Position numbers and translations under genes: made by a program
In this document: one piece after another, positions 12,053-24,852 of the stretch
Layout: the number at the start of each line of letters is the position of its first letter
Numbering within the stretch: position 1 is the stretch's first letter
Notes under the pieces: generated by a model
What the model was told of the DNA's origin: nothing
Seen by the model: the letters and a program-made list of their open reading frames with translations, nothing else
Database searches by the model: none
Assembly: GCA_964017195.1 (NCBI GenBank)
Contig: OZ024897.1
Span: 40,079,351-40,143,350 of the forward strand
Direction: 5' to 3'
DNA: 64,000 nucleotides
Origin: Siderastrea radians
Taxonomy: Eukaryota; Cnidaria; Anthozoa; Scleractinia; Rhizangiidae

Positions 12053-13380
12053 AATTGTTTTTTAAACGTACAATTCATTGTATTCAAACAAAACAGACGC
12101 AACATACTTTTCTTCAATAGAATATGAGATCTCCCATGCACTCGCGTTCATTTTGATCGACTGAAAATTTTGTCTTCTCCTTCTCATTGTTTGCTTTATT
12201 CTAATCTGTTTCACCTTTCAATTTACGTTAATTTAATTATATCAATTTCAAATGCCTTAATTAACAAAAGCGTTTATTTCCTGTAATGGTGTAAGCGGAA
12301 GAATTAAAACTGGCTGTGAAACACTATTTCCTTGATAAAATCTGAGCTAATCCTATATCCTATTGAAAGCCAAACTCACACGGCAGCCACACACAATCAA
12401 AGCCGACTGGTCTTAAAAACGAAGCTGTCTGAGTACCTCAGAGTCACTTCGTGGCAATCAAAAGGAAATCGAAATCGAAAAACAAACAAACGCCTCACAG
12501 CCAAAGGGAAAGGCGAGAGGGCATAGGGAGGGAGGCCAGATTACCAAAAGAAAACTGGAGGATAATCGGATCATCATAGAGATAATCGTTCTTGAACTTG
12601 AACACGACTCTCGTTGTGAGTTTGTCAGAAAACCTACCAATAGACAACGAAACTTTTTTTGAAGTAAAAAAACAAAAGACAATAAAAACATACACATTCG
12701 CATTCGGTAGAAACCATCCCAGCACCACTCAGCGTTGACCCCAAGAAGTACATCTGCAGCGTCCTGGTTAGTCGCGCGCGAGCCTTGTACGTCCGCACCT
12801 CACGAATGTCCACGTTGTTTTGCCAGGTTTAAATCAAGAGACTTGAGGTTCCCATTGACATGGAATTGCTGCCTGTTACGTACGGAACCTGGCAATGCTC
12901 TTGTTTGTTTCACGCTTTTAATGGCGTTGGACGAAGAGGAACGCGAGCCTCATCTTGTGCTGGGTGTCCTGTGTTTCTTAGACAGCGAAATTTCGCGCTG
13001 GCGCGCACGCGTGTGTATTTCGCCCGCCCCACCAATCTCGTTCCCAGAGGCTGCATTCCTTTTGGTCAGCACCAAGGATGCAAGACCTCTGGGATAATCA
13101 GTGTCAAAATGCTGGCGAATCGAAATCTGATTGGCTACTATTTTTTACCGGAAGTCTACGAGAAAGAAGTGTCAAAACAGGAAATAAAAGTACTTAGAAT
13201 GCTTTTGCTGGACGTTTTCGATCACGTCAGAGACGGACAATGGGAAAGAAATCTGAAAATGGGCGATGCAAACTAACAAAGAATCGAAATACAGTCAAAT
13301 TCAAATTCATGTTAGAGAAGACGCAAAAAGCTAACTGGTGTCGATCACATGATTAAAACGAAAAAGGCGCCAAAACCTTG
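12053..13380. other. Intergenic; nothing firmly recognised
   Basis: Short overlapping ORFs on both strands, none with a recognisable domain. A CpG-rich patch at about 12960-13050 could be part of a promoter or an old repeat; I cannot decide. Confidence 0.35.
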
Positions 13381-14104
13381 TGATATGTTGCAGCGGTTCT
13401 TGAGAAAGCTGAATGAATACCTGCTGCAAGATAGACGACGCGACGGTTGAAGAAGGAGTACAATTTTTGGATTAATTCCTCTAATTTCCAGCTCTAAAGT
13501 ATGGTTCATGGACACTGATGGCTTGAAAATTGTTCTCAACATTGTCTAAAGAGGATGGAAGCTGGCAGTCTTTCCAGTGCAGCCGTACTGAGAAGTTAAA
13601 ATAAGCGGCTTTGTTTTAAAAATCCGTTCACTCCGCGGAGCCATGTGCAAGTTTGATGGAACAGAAGACAGAATTTAAGCTTAAGCTTATTTTGTTGAAC
13701 TGGAGCCGATAATCTCATTGTAGCTGAAAAGTGAATGGTATGTGTGATATGTTGCAGCGGTTCTTGAGAAAGCTGAATGAATACCTGCTGCAAGATAGAC
13801 GACGCGACGGTTGAAGAAAGAGTAAAATTTTTGGATTAATTCCTCTAATTTCCAGCTCTAAAGTATGGTTCATGGACACTGATGGCTTGAAAATTGTTCT
13901 CAACATTGTCTAAAGAGGATGGAAGCTGGCAGTCTTTCCAGTGCAGCCGTACTGAGAAGTTAAAATAAGTGGCTTTGTTTTAAAAATCCGTTCACTCCGC
14001 GGAGCCATGTGCAAGTTTGATGGAACAGAAGACAGAATTTAAGCTTAAGCTTATTTTGTTGAACTGGAGCCGATAATCTCACTGTAGCTGAAAAGTGAAT
14101 GGTA
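13381..14104. repeat. Tandem duplication, two ~360-bp copies
   Basis: Copy 1 is about 13381-13741 and copy 2 about 13745-14104, offset 364 bp. Both begin TGATATGTTGCAGCGG and end near AAAAGTGAATGGTA. Only a handful of substitutions separate them by eye, so the duplication is recent. The paired minus-strand ORFs in both copies are shadows of the duplication. Confidence 0.9.
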
Positions 14105-15626
14105 GATTGGATTCTTGAATTAAGTGGTGCAAAAACTGTTGCCGCGACCGGACAGAATGACAAAAACAACGAGAACAGCGATCCTGTTTATTTTTGCAGG
14201 ACATCGTAGCTGTCGTATTTGTAAGCTTTGACAGTTTGCAGCTGGCAAGACTGATAAACCTCGTCGAGTGTAGGTAAAAGGTCTTTCTCCAGTATTAAGA
14301 TTAAATTGTTTTCACTCTCAACTTTGATTGTCTGTGTAAGAAATCGTCCATCCTTGATTGTGATAGATTTTTAATGTTTCTAGCTGTACTAAAAAGTGGC
14401 TGTTCAGTTTGCCTTGATTCATTGAGTTGAATTATTTATAGACCTGTGATACTCGTTAATAAATTGTACCTAAGTCATTTTTTTGTGTTTATTCTATGTA
14501 GTGTTTTAGTATTTCGGCAAACGAGCTTTCCGTACAAAACTTATACCGTAGTAAAATATTTACCGACGTAGTGGTGGAGAAAACACAACACCAGCACAGT
14601 CGAAAGGCGAACATAACACAACGCCTGCTCAGGCACGTTTCATAAATAAATGACCGCTCTACTTTGTCCAAGACCGTTTAATAGCATCAGTACAGTTGAT
14701 TTGCTCTGTGTCTTCCTTAATAAATAAGCAGTCGCACTCTGTAAAAAAATTTAAGCTAATTTTTACGCGTATATGCCGCGCGCTAAAAACAAGGTCAAGT
14801 TTTTTTAAGGTTGATTTCTTGCTCAATTAGACTTTTCAAATTAGTAAGCTTACACACTATTCGACTGCTAAAGAACCTCGTCCATGACTATCGTTTTCTT
14901 TCAAGATGTCGCTGAAAATTTTTTAATTTTGTAAAGGGCCGTAAGATGTGAAATAAAATTTGCGGCGGCACTTCAAACTCCTCGACAATGGCTACGTTTT
15001 CAGTACCCTTGAAAACGTTCATGCTTGATATTTGTTCTTCTATCAAAAAGTTTAATGAGGATACGGCTACAATAAAAGAGTTAATTTTCTCTTCACCACT
15101 GTTGTTTAAAAAACACACACAGTCAGTCACAAACGTATGGAGGCAGCCAGTCACTGAGAGATCTTCCATATTCACCTGGCAGTACACAAATGGTATCTTT
15201 ACCATCAACAACAACAGTCTTCAGCGCCTCGTATTGGCGTTCTTTGTATTAGAGGTCCGGTCTCCTTTCTGAACTGAATTTTCTAACGCGAAGTGAAATA
15301 AATTTATAGAAACCGGTGCGGCCATCTTCGCGAGACTGCGAGCGGGGATAATTTTCATTTTCACGCGAGTCTCGCGTGAATGTCAATGGCGCCAAAAACA
15401 AGGGGACATCGTAATATTTCGCGCCTTTTTTGTCTTTACACGACCCATAACGCATGCTCAGTTCGCAAACTGTCGAGCATGCGCTTTAAAAAACCGGAAG
15501 CCTAAAAAGTGGCATCCGGTTTTTGATTATCCCAGAGCCCGTGGCATTTCGATCCCGCTGACCGTAAATGCGCGCGGGCTCTGGGGACGAGATTGCCGCC
15601 CCACAAGCGCCATCGCCAAAATTAGG
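14105..15626. other. Intergenic; nothing firmly recognised
   Basis: ORFs of 94-108 codons overlap on opposite strands near 14888-15272, with no recognisable domain and no supporting splice or start context. A CpG-richer stretch at 15290-15620 includes GCGAGTCTCGCGTG-like inverted sequence and could be promoter or repeat. Confidence 0.35.
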
Positions 15627-15760
15627 TAGCCTGCGTAGCTGGCGGAATTGTATTTGCGCGCTAACCCTAACCCTAACCTCCCCATTCTCTGCGCGGCTTC
15701 TTCTCCTCTACCAAGCCAAAACTTAGCGCGCGCGAACGATCCCGCCGGCTACGCAGGCTA
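15627..15760. mobile_element. Foldback MITE, TAGCCTGC family, copy 2
   Basis: The ends TAGCCTGCGTAGC and GCTACGCAGGCTA are inverted. It is flanked by the 8-bp direct repeat AAATTAGG (15619-15626 and 15761-15768). The interior holds three consecutive CTAACC/CCCTAA-type units (15661-15678), telomere-like but too short to be a real telomeric tract. Confidence 0.85.
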
Positions 15761-16171
15761 AAATTAGGGAGACCGCTCGTAGTCTAAGACAAGCGACAAG
15801 TCACGCAACAGCCTAGCTCTGTTATCTTGACATGAGAAATCTTAAGTGAGCGAATTTGTCAACTGAGGTATCAAAATGTTTCCATATTGCTATGGACAAA
15901 GCAATGGCATTGCTTTTATGTGATGCTTGGAATTTTTATGTTTGTTTGCTTACCTTGGTGGTCATTTTAAAAACAGATCAGTGGCCAATTCGCTGATGTA
16001 AATTCGTGCTCAAACTTGCACTGAACGGTTAGTTAAATGATTCCCGTAATTTTGTTATTGAAATGTCTACTTTTAATGTAATAGAGCCTAACCCCCATGT
16101 ACACTAGCAAATTTTCTTTGACAAATCTAATTTGTTCGTGTAGATGAGAAAAGCCAACAGTTTCACATTAC

Positions 16172-16446
16172 TAGCCTGCGTAGCTGGCGGTATTGTTGGG
16201 TTTCGCGCGCACAAGCAAAAGCGGCGAAGCCGCGACAGCGAGCGGCGCAGCCGCGAGTGGCTTGGGGAGGAGAAGCTAGACCCCCCCCCCCCTCTTCTCG
16301 CCTTTTTCCCCTCCCCCACCCCCTTCCCTTCTCTTTTTTCCTCTCCCCAGTTTCTCCCTTGTTCGCGCGTTCAAAATGGCGGCCGGTCGTTCGTAATCGC
16401 TGTTTTCGAATCATTCCCCCCGCAAAACCGCCTGCTTTGCAGGCTA
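16172..16446. mobile_element. Foldback MITE, TAGCCTGC family, copy 3
   Basis: The ends are TAGCCTGCGTAGC and TTTGCAGGCTA, flanked by the 8-bp direct repeat CACATTAC (16164-16171 and 16447-16454). The interior has short GGCGAAGCCGCGA-type inverted words like those in copy 1, then a C/T-rich tract. The ORFs spanning it on both strands are not genes. Confidence 0.82.
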
Positions 16447-16454
16447 CACATTAC

Positions 16455-17574
16455 GAATATCTTGGTTTATTAAAGCGGCATGCCAGTTCCATTTGTCACA
16501 AAAAATTTGTCATACGTGAAATTTGATCTTGTAGATGGGTAAAAGACTGATGTCGAAGATCTTGTCAAAGATTTGTGGAAAATTAGTTCTCATGCAGTCC
16601 CTTTGTTCGTGTATGTTTTGGAGCTTTTATGGAGCCTACCCAAGTGTTTTATCTGGACTGGGTACTCGCTGTTCCACTGAACAGAAGACATTGCCAGCAA
16701 ATATTCAAGGACATTTGTCGTCAGCAGAAACTTTGTTCACCGCAGACAAATCATTTGTTAAATAAAATTGGTGAAACAAAAATGGGCTCAAGTGCATGGA
16801 GAACCATCTCGAAGTCCTGTTCATAGATTTCTAGAATAATAATACTTTGACAGCAATTCTTGGGTTCGTTCCCAAGACCCATGCATTCATATCAGCGGAA
16901 AGCAAAGGCTCTTGGTTCCTTGGTTACCACTTGGGAAGCGGGAGCGTTAGCTGTCGAACGCACCCATTGGCACTTACCGTGATGCACTGCGCATTGTTTA
17001 TTTTGATTCGACCGGACATGGGCCGCGATCTCTCGAGAGGAAAAATTACAACCTCTCATCTCGAGAAAGAAATGAACACTGAGTTTAAAATGTCGGTCGT
17101 AAGTACTTTTTTAGTCTCAACAAGCAGCCCTGTCAGATATCAAAAGCCCGTCAAACCGGCTATTGCGGACTTTGTCTTGGGCCGCTCAACCCGCCTTCGC
17201 GTAGCACTCGCCGAGGACATTTTTTTCGCCTCCAAAACTCCGATTTAAAAAGACGCAGGAAAATTGTTCCTACTTTCACCGAAAGTTTGAGATCGGTGCG
17301 AACGAAATTGAAACCTCCAGCGAGCCGTGAAGTTTTCTGTATAAAAAACATACCTCCAGTCGGCTCTTTTGTGTCCGTTGCATCTAATCTGCATCGGGCA
17401 TAATTTCAAATGAGCACCGCCGGCGGACGCTGTTTTTAGCCACTTTCGAAACTCACATCGAAAAAATTTCGACGGCCAGAGCCGCGCAAAACCTCCTTCA
17501 ACTTTCACCGAAAGTTTTATTTCAATGCAGAGCAAAACGAAGCCGCCAGTGAGCCGAGAAGTTTTGTACTTCAT
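16455..17574. other. Intergenic; diverged internal repeat
   Basis: A ~75-bp segment occurs at about 17270-17345 and again at about 17498-17572, sharing TTTCACCGAAAGTTT and GAGCCG-GAAGTTTT words. No gene supported; the 133-codon ORF at 16847-17248 has no recognisable domain. Confidence 0.45.
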
Positions 17575-17695
17575 TAGCCTGCAGAGCGGGCGTTTTTTAC
17601 GAAATGAACGCTTGTTTAACGATCGCTTAGATTATTCATCGCTCGCCCAGGATATTCATCGCTCGCCCAGCAAAATACGCCTGCTCTGCAGGCTA
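17575..17695. mobile_element. Foldback MITE, TAGCCTGC family, copy 4
   Basis: The ends TAGCCTGCAGAGCGGGCG and CGCCTGCTCTGCAGGCTA are inverted. It is flanked by the 9-bp direct repeat GTACTTCAT (17566-17574 and 17696-17704). It is the shortest copy and carries a GATATTCATCGCTCGCCCAG-like internal duplication. Confidence 0.86.
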
Positions 17696-17704
17696 GTACT
17701 TCAT

Positions 17705-19664
17705 CTATATGTTGACGTGCAGACAATACTTTGTTCTGGTCGATTGGTCACGTATCGATATTGAAAAACTCACCTCCCCGGGCTCACCTCACAGTAAACG
17801 AGTACACTAAAAAGAGATAACAAAACGATTCGAGAAAAAATTGTAAAATACAGGGGCACTCATACACGACCTAACAGACTTATCTCATTTACATGAAAGA
17901 CCTAATTTGTGAGCCAAACCCGAAGGTTGCAGTTTCTTGCCTGCCACCCTCGAGCCTTTGGCGGCATCGCTCCACGGAAAAGTTCCAATCGCGACCAGAA
18001 ATGGCTTCTACCACATCACAAGGCGAAACATCACGTAGAATATATGTTATATATTTCTTTGTACTTATCTAACAGGTGAGCAAAATTGGCCGAACATTGC
18101 GCGATGGAACCGGATTACTTTGGACCCGCGTTGCATTATGGAAAGGCCAATGGGCCTTTAATCTCTGATTGCTGCTAGTTTGTGGTCATTTGCTGATAAT
18201 CTGTGGGACATTTTATTCGCAGTATTTCTACGAAGCCTTTCTCTTCTTTTCAGAATGATTTAGGCAGTTTTCTTCTTTAGAATACAATCATTCTTATAGC
18301 AAAGGCTTGTTTAGTTAAGACACTGAAATTATCGAGAAATTTGTTGTGTTACACGTGAATGCAACTATTGTAAAGTGTGGGATATCAGGCTTCACAAGCC
18401 ACGTTACTGCGAGGCTCGCGCGCGACAATCCACGCTTTTGGCTTTGCTCCTTGCTACGTACACCTTGCTAGTGTCTGCGTTTTCAGCAATCGGAACATTC
18501 CTTTGTGAGTTTGAAAAAAGCAAATGTTTTGCAGTTTCGTGACAGCTGGTCGACATTCCGCTCTTGACTAAAATTTCGTAAAAGATCGTACCCAGGTTCC
18601 GAGTAGTTATCCTGTTTTCATCTAAAATACTTTCGTGTAATCCTCTTATCATAAAGCCGGAACGTCTTCTTCTCATGAATAAGCCAAAACAAGCAAAAAC
18701 AGAAAAAAAGGTGAAGTAATGGCATGATCTTGCCACGGGTCGAAGTTTGTGAAGATCAAATTGATGCTGGCCTAAATAAATTCAAAAAAACGGCGGTTTT
18801 GTGAGCGAAATACCATGAATACTAGAGGAACCACAAAAGGACACCTAATCAGTTAACCCTTCCTTCCAATTTGTTTATCCGCAATTTGCAATCCGTCCTT
18901 TTCCATCAAAATTTTCCAAATTTTTCTATCCGTCATCTGCCAACCGCCAACCCAAGCTCAAAGCTCACCAGTTACGAGAAAGCAAGGAATTTTGTGTTGC
19001 GGTGAGCTGCAACGTCACGTATTTGAGCTTATTTGGTTACGTGGCGACCTTTAAGAATTTGAACGCTTTATTAAAATCCGAGGGAAGTGTATATGAATTA
19101 CTTAGCCTGGACCTTCCACATCAGCCCACTAGCAACCATTTTGGTTATAGTCAGTCCGTCTATTCTCTCATAAGATCATCTGGCGCGTAAACGAACGAAC
19201 GTGGGGGTTTTAAACGCGCGTGAGAGTGAGGGGCGGAGGCAGGAGGAGAAGATCAATAGTGCTACTAACAGTACTTTATTAGTAATGGTATTGATATTCA
19301 TTAGTTTTGGGTGCTTCCGCGACGTTTAAGACCACTGCACAAACTGAACGAAACGACTTGCAGACGAGACGAAAAACAAATTTGAATGTTTTGACCATCG
19401 ATCCTTCTTTCCAGTTACGTGATGTTTTTCAGTTTTCTTTTTTTTTGCGTCATTATTCAATCACTAAATGGGGCAGCGGAGGTTTAATGATAAGAATAAT
19501 AAAATAAATTATTACAACATTACAGTTACGAAATATCTTTCTTACCTGATCTCGTGGACGAATGCTTAGTTCATGATTTGAAAGTAACTCGCGATCGGAC
19601 TTTGCAGGTTTTGATTCTCTATCCAGCCTGTAGAGTCACGAAACTGCAGAATATTAGGATGCTG
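17705..19664. other. Intergenic; nothing recognised
   Basis: Only short ORFs occur. A 110-codon minus-strand ORF (18736-18404) shows no domain and no conserved motif I recognise. No clear repeat boundaries. Confidence 0.35.
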
Positions 19665-20079
19665 CTGGGTTTTTATTAAGTCAGTCCTTCTGGAGCATGC
19701 ATGAGTGCAATGACCAATCAAAGCGTTTCAGCGTTAAAGGAACTTATATTCGTACATTCATTCACTTATCTCGTTAATTGACCTTGAATGAAATGGTCCG
19801 GGGGTGGTCTAGGATCGGGAAAAGAGTAGGTAGGACAAAGTCGAACAACGTCAATGTGGTGGACATTTTAAGTTCATGTTTTACTCATCCGTTAACCCGA
19901 TACACTGTGGTCCCATAAGAGATGTTTTGACCCCCGGCCACCTTGAAAACCCTGATAAAGAAATCACTAAGGCAGACAAAGAACAGTGCTGTGGGGATGT
20001 AATAGTAACTGAGTGTTTGCGCCGATCAAGCTTCCTGCACTGAAATATTTACCCCTCGTTCACCCACAGGTTCCATCCC
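19665..20079. repeat. 415-bp segment duplicated at 21938-22352 (copy 1)
   Basis: From CTGGGTTTTTATTAAGTCAG to CAGGTTCCATCCC this segment matches 21938-22352 at a constant offset of 2273 bp with no difference that I can see. A diverged third relative is at about 20330-20640, sharing AATCAAAGCG/ATCAAAGCGTTTCAGCG and TTCATTCACTTATCTCG. Confidence 0.88.
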
Positions 20080-21848
20080 CTCCCCATCCCTTCCTTGCGG
20101 GGAGCCTTGTCGTCAGACGTCCTTCAACGTCTACGTGTAGGAATTTTTCATCGCCTGTCCGTCAACACCTCATTCAGTCTTTAAGGAAGTCGTAGACTGA
20201 ATATTAGGTGAGAGAGTATGTAAGTAAGGAAATAGCTGAAGTGAGAAAGTAGGGAGGTAAACTGAAACTTGTAAGGAAGTAAACCTTGGAAAACTTTTGT
20301 GAGGAACAGTTCTATTCTGGTGAACTAAGTCCTTCTAGAGCGTGCAGTGCAGTAACCTATCAAAGCGTTTCAGCGCTAGTGGACTGAAGTTATATTCGTA
20401 AATTCATTCACTTATCTCGATAATTGACCTGCAAAGAATCGTGTATTATATCATACTGAAATGGCCCGGGGGGGGGGGGTCCGGGATTGGGACAGGAGTA
20501 GGTTAATCGAGAAAGGCGCCTGTAGTCCGAGGGTTAAAATTTGCCGCATTATTCAATGCTTTTTTCAGGTCAATTTATGTGTAGCGAGGACAAGCTCAAA
20601 CAACGACAATGTGGTGGACCGATTTTAGGTTCACGTTTTACTCCTTCTACTTAGGAGCCGGGACATAGAAACCGATGGTTCAGGGTTCAAGTGCCGCTCT
20701 TAGCCTGAGTTGTTTCTTCGTTTCAACTTTTGTTTGTAAATGTTTGAATGCTCGACCCTCTGGTCATGCACATTGCCGTGGTGTGCTTTGCCACCTACAA
20801 ACATTGAAACACCTTTGACTGAGTTATTAAGTTAGGTGAATACGGGTAACTGTTATAGTATGTTGCAAGTGTTTGCCTCGAAATCGTCCTTTGAAGTGAC
20901 ATTACGACGTGCTACTACGTGTAAGAATCTTAATCATTTGTTCGTGGGTGTATTTGCCTATGACAGTGTGAAACAGTGCCGTTATCTCGCACATTTCCTG
21001 GGGATGGGGAGATTCAAAACTGAGCAAAAGCTGGGGATAATATTTCAGTTTTCTTATTTTTCAACCCTGTGGTCATTTAAAAGTGTAAACCTGGATAATT
21101 CAGAAAGACGCTGTTCGTGTAATGGTTAGTGTTAAGAACTCTTAATTATGACCCCCCTAGCTCAGCGTATATCTAGGTTTTGGTATGAGGAACTAATTCT
21201 TGACACTGTAACCTAATCATCTTCAAAGGCACGTACACGGTCAGTTTCGTGACTAATCGTCTTCCTGTCACCTGACAGTCTGGTTTAGGAAAGCAAACAA
21301 CAGTGATCAGCAACTCGCAATGCAAATTGCTTCAGAGAAGCCGACAAGGAAAACGTTCCCGTAGGTGGTTTTTTGGGGGACTTCAATTTTCAGTAAAACT
21401 ACTGAGATTTCTCCTGCTACGTTTAATTGTTGCTGTGTCCTTCCATTGGAGGAAGCTTGGGTAAGTTTGATGTACATAAAAAGACGAAAGAAAGCAAACC
21501 AGTGTAGCCATGGTCTTCAGTCTGTGCGACGAATAAAACCTTATTATTTGTCGTGTTCTTGGCCCAGCCATATAAATTAATTTTCTCTTTATCTTAAAAT
21601 TTCCAACAGGAAATTTTATTTTTGTATTTTCTTACAACATTATTGGTCAACATTTGTTAACATGACGGGCTGTTGCCGTCTTAAAAAAATACTGATCAGA
21701 TCGTAAAAAATGCTGTCAGTTTAGTACGAATATAAATCTCAATGTAATCGCGACAGCCATGTTTTTTAAAAACGTCCTTTGCTATTAAATAAGCCAGGAT
21801 ATGTTCATTGTTGTCATCTCCTAGATCCATGAAGATTTAAAGCGAAAA
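20080..21848. other. Intergenic; diverged repeat copy then unrecognised sequence
   Basis: About 20330-20640 is a diverged copy of the 415-bp segment. The remainder, including the ORF at 20836-21129, shows no recognisable domain. Confidence 0.4.
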
Positions 21849-22525
21849 AAACCGAAATTATCGACTGCAAACGACTGATGTCAACATTTATTTATAGTAC
21901 CGAACTTTGTACCTTAGATCTTTGGAAGGCTGCGAAACTGGGTTTTTATTAAGTCAGTCCTTCTGGAGCATGCATGAGTGCAATGACCAATCAAAGCGTT
22001 TCAGCGTTAAAGGAACTTATATTCGTACATTCATTCACTTATCTCGTTAATTGACCTTGAATGAAATGGTCCGGGGGTGGTCTAGGATCGGGAAAAGAGT
22101 AGGTAGGACAAAGTCGAACAACGTCAATGTGGTGGACATTTTAAGTTCATGTTTTACTCATCCGTTAACCCGATACACTGTGGTCCCATAAGAGATGTTT
22201 TGACCCCCGGCCACCTTGAAAACCCTGATAAAGAAATCACTAAGGCAGACAAAGAACAGTGCTGTGGGGATGTAATAGTAACTGAGTGTTTGCGCCGATC
22301 AAGCTTCCTGCACTGAAATATTTACCCCTCGTTCACCCACAGGTTCCATCCCGAACTTTGTACCTTAGATCTTTGGAAGGCTGCGAAACTGGGTTTTTAT
22401 TAAGTCAGTCCTTCTGGAGCATGCATGAGTGCAAAAACCGAAATTATCGACTGCAAACGACTGATGTCAACATTTATTTATAGTACCGAACTTTGTACCT
22501 TAGATCTTTGGAAGGCTGCGAAACT
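21849..22525. repeat. Second copy of the 415-bp segment plus scrambled flanking duplications
   Basis: 21938-22352 is copy 2 of the 415-bp segment. Immediately after it, 22353-22437 repeats 21901-21983 (CGAACTTTGTACC to GAGTGCAA). Then about 22434-22525 repeats 21849-21940 (AAACCGAAATTATCGACTGC to GCTGCGAAACTG). The blocks are joined in a new order. Confidence 0.85.
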
Positions 22526-23797
22526 GTTGCAGGGTACATAGTCTATGTTGAAAACGTGTTTTAGTTGTCCAGTGGCGCAACGTAACCAAGCGGAAAAAAA
22601 TCTAATGCGGAAGTTGGAAATAAGTAGTTTGACCCTGCCGAGTCAAAAGTAAATGATTGACTAACATAGCGAATGACGTTTTTCTGCAATCTGATTGGTC
22701 ACGCAGACAAGGAGTGCGACTTGGCGTAAACCCGCAACAACAATTTCATCGGGTTTGGGCAGTTGTGGAGTGTCTTTAACCCGAGCGTTAGAACAAGTGG
22801 TCTTATTTCGTCCCCGTTTTCAAATAAGAGTGTCAATGAGGTTTGGGAATGCTTATGGTTGTCAGAAAATAGAACTCCGTTGAAGGAGATGCTCTCGAAA
22901 ACTGTCACTTCAGACTGGACTCGACTCAGGCGTCTTCTATCATCTGAGTTTGCGAGAAAGGAAAAATGAAGCACTAGCTGGGAATGAAGGAATTAAGGCG
23001 TCAAGTACACGGAACTTAGTGGCACTTTTTATCCACGAATTTAATTCCTCAATGTCTCTTTACCAACTGAAGCTTAACATTATGTCTTTCCACAGGTGTG
23101 GCGTAAAGAAACCCGCAGGAAAATATTTTGCAGTTGGCAATCGAAGCTAACTGAGCGTATCTACAGCTTCCCCGACGGTACGTCAAATCTTTCTGATTTC
23201 ATACGAGGAGCCCCAAAAGTATCACAGGCTTCACAGCTAATTTCGGTACATGTTCGGGCAGCTTGGATTAGAGTAGGTCACAGACCTTTAACGGTAGACA
23301 CATTTGTATCAGGAAAAAGGAAATCTGTCGTCAAATCGCAAATTATAACTTTCGTAAAATTTAAAACTCCTGGGCAAAGTATGTGAATTGGAGAGTGCGG
23401 ATTTCGGACAAAAAATTCCTTTGGTAATCTGAGGGATTACCCTGTCAAAGGCCGCGTGAGAAATTTTCAGACAAATGTAAGTTATGGGAAACTGAAAACT
23501 TTCTAGGTTAAATTATTTGCTCTGTATGCCATCTGCATCCCTCAAATTTTGCCAGAACAAACTTTTCCCCATCATCTTTAGTTTCCAATTCATAATTTGC
23601 GGTTATTTCAAGTTTTGTGGAAGTTATTTGACATCAGATTTCAGTTTCTCCTATGCAAACACGATATTTTGAGCCGTGTTTACCCGTTTGCAACATGCAA
23701 AATATGAGAGACCTATACTTCCGCTGTCCTAAAGGTGTAACAGTGCAACTTGTTTACCAGAAAAACTTGCACAAACCATTTGAGTTGGAATCTTTTA
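22526..23797 (+). other. Possible exon or mobile-element remnants; unrecognised
   Basis: Two adjacent plus-strand open stretches (about 22763-22969 and 23096-23386) look more protein-like than their surroundings. The second follows a good acceptor (TCTTTCCACAG|GTGTGG, exon side from 23097) and has a possible donor ACG|GTACGT at about 23178. I recognise no domain. They may be fragments of a degraded mobile element or lone exons. Confidence 0.2.
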
Positions 23798-24852
23798 TGG
23801 TTAAAAACCCGCATATAAGAACCTAGATTTTTCCAGGTTAGCCTAAGAAGGTTCTCATTTATTTGAGTTCTACTGAGAATGTAGGCTGTTTAGGTTCTTT
23901 TAAAAACAGGTTCTATAAATTTTCTCCAGAGCAAAACTGCTTGTCACCGGTCCAGCAACTGGTTCAATATGGGTGTGGTCCCTTCCCTATGTAAAATGTA
24001 TATACAGTTTTACATACCCAGACTAACCTTTTTTATATGCACAATACACTGCAACGAGTATACTCAACTGCCTTAGGGGGCGATTACATGAGGCGGGCTG
24101 GCCTGGTAAGCCAGGCTGGCCCAGTTTGCCGAGATGACCATTCAGCCCGGTATTACATGAGGTGAGTCAGCCCGCCTGCGGCTAAATTTAGAAGCTATCA
24201 TGTGAAAAGATGGCTACCTCAAAGAGAATGACTCATGTGATTTTACTTTTGCTAATCCATTATTTTGGTGTATTATTTTTAAGTTTTATGTAGCTTTATG
24301 GTCTGATAAACCTTTATGCATTATATAGAAAGAGAAATATAATTGACCTTCTGGCAACCCATTTTGCTCTGAAGCAAAATTTTATCAGCAACGAAAAAGT
24401 GTTGACCCAGCTAACCGGGCTGGCCCGGCAATCATGGTAAATTTTCAGCCCGTCTAGCTGGGATCCCAGCATCGTGATACCGGGATCCCAGGTGGCCGGG
24501 CTGAGAGCTTTCCGTGTAATCGTGCAGTTTATATTTAGTGTGTTTAACAGACGTGCCGAGATCCCGGCAAACTGAGCCAGCCCAGCTAACTGGGCCAGCC
24601 TGCCTCATGAAATCGGCCCCTTAAACACCAATTCATGCCTGATCAGGTCACACAGTCCTAACACAGTACATTTTGATGGCAAGATAAGGCTTGTTTTCTT
24701 ATAGTTTTGTCTTTTCCCTCATCTTCCAAATGAGAACCTGTTTTAATTTTTAGGGTCAACAGGTTCTTATGTAATGGGGCTTCAAATGCCAAAATTTTAG
24801 CCTACAGGTTCATATTCCAGTAGTATAGGTACTTATATGTGGGTTTTTACTG
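23798..24852. mobile_element. TA-flanked mariner/pogo-like MITE, AAAAACCCGCATATAAG family, copy 1 (interrupted)
   Basis: The left end TGGTTAAAAACCCGCATA is inverted at the right end as TATGTGGGTTTTTACTG, with TA on both sides (23796-23797 and 24853-24854). GGTTCTTA/TAAGAACC words recur inside. A second TIR element (24076-24620) is nested in it. A relative lies at 43051-43627. Confidence 0.7.
24076..24620. mobile_element. PIF/Harbinger-like MITE with TTA duplication, nested
   Basis: The left end GGGGGCGATTACATGAGGC and the right end, read inverted, GGGGCCGATTTCATGAGGC match. TTA flanks both sides (24073-24075 and 24621-24623). The interior is built of repeated GGCTGGCC / CAGCCCGG words. TWA target duplications with G-rich termini fit the PIF/Harbinger superfamily. 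Non-coding. Confidence 0.78.

Noticed and set aside
11771..12141. Matching ORFs on both strands with Arg-rich peptides
   Set aside because: Produced by the palindromic MITE; the two peptides mirror each other because the arms do.
14888..15272. Overlapping ~100-codon ORFs on opposite strands
   Set aside because: Neither has a domain, a clear start context or splice partners; cannot be supported.
15661..15678. Telomere-like CCCTAA units
   Set aside because: Only three units inside a MITE; not a telomere or a substantial interstitial array.
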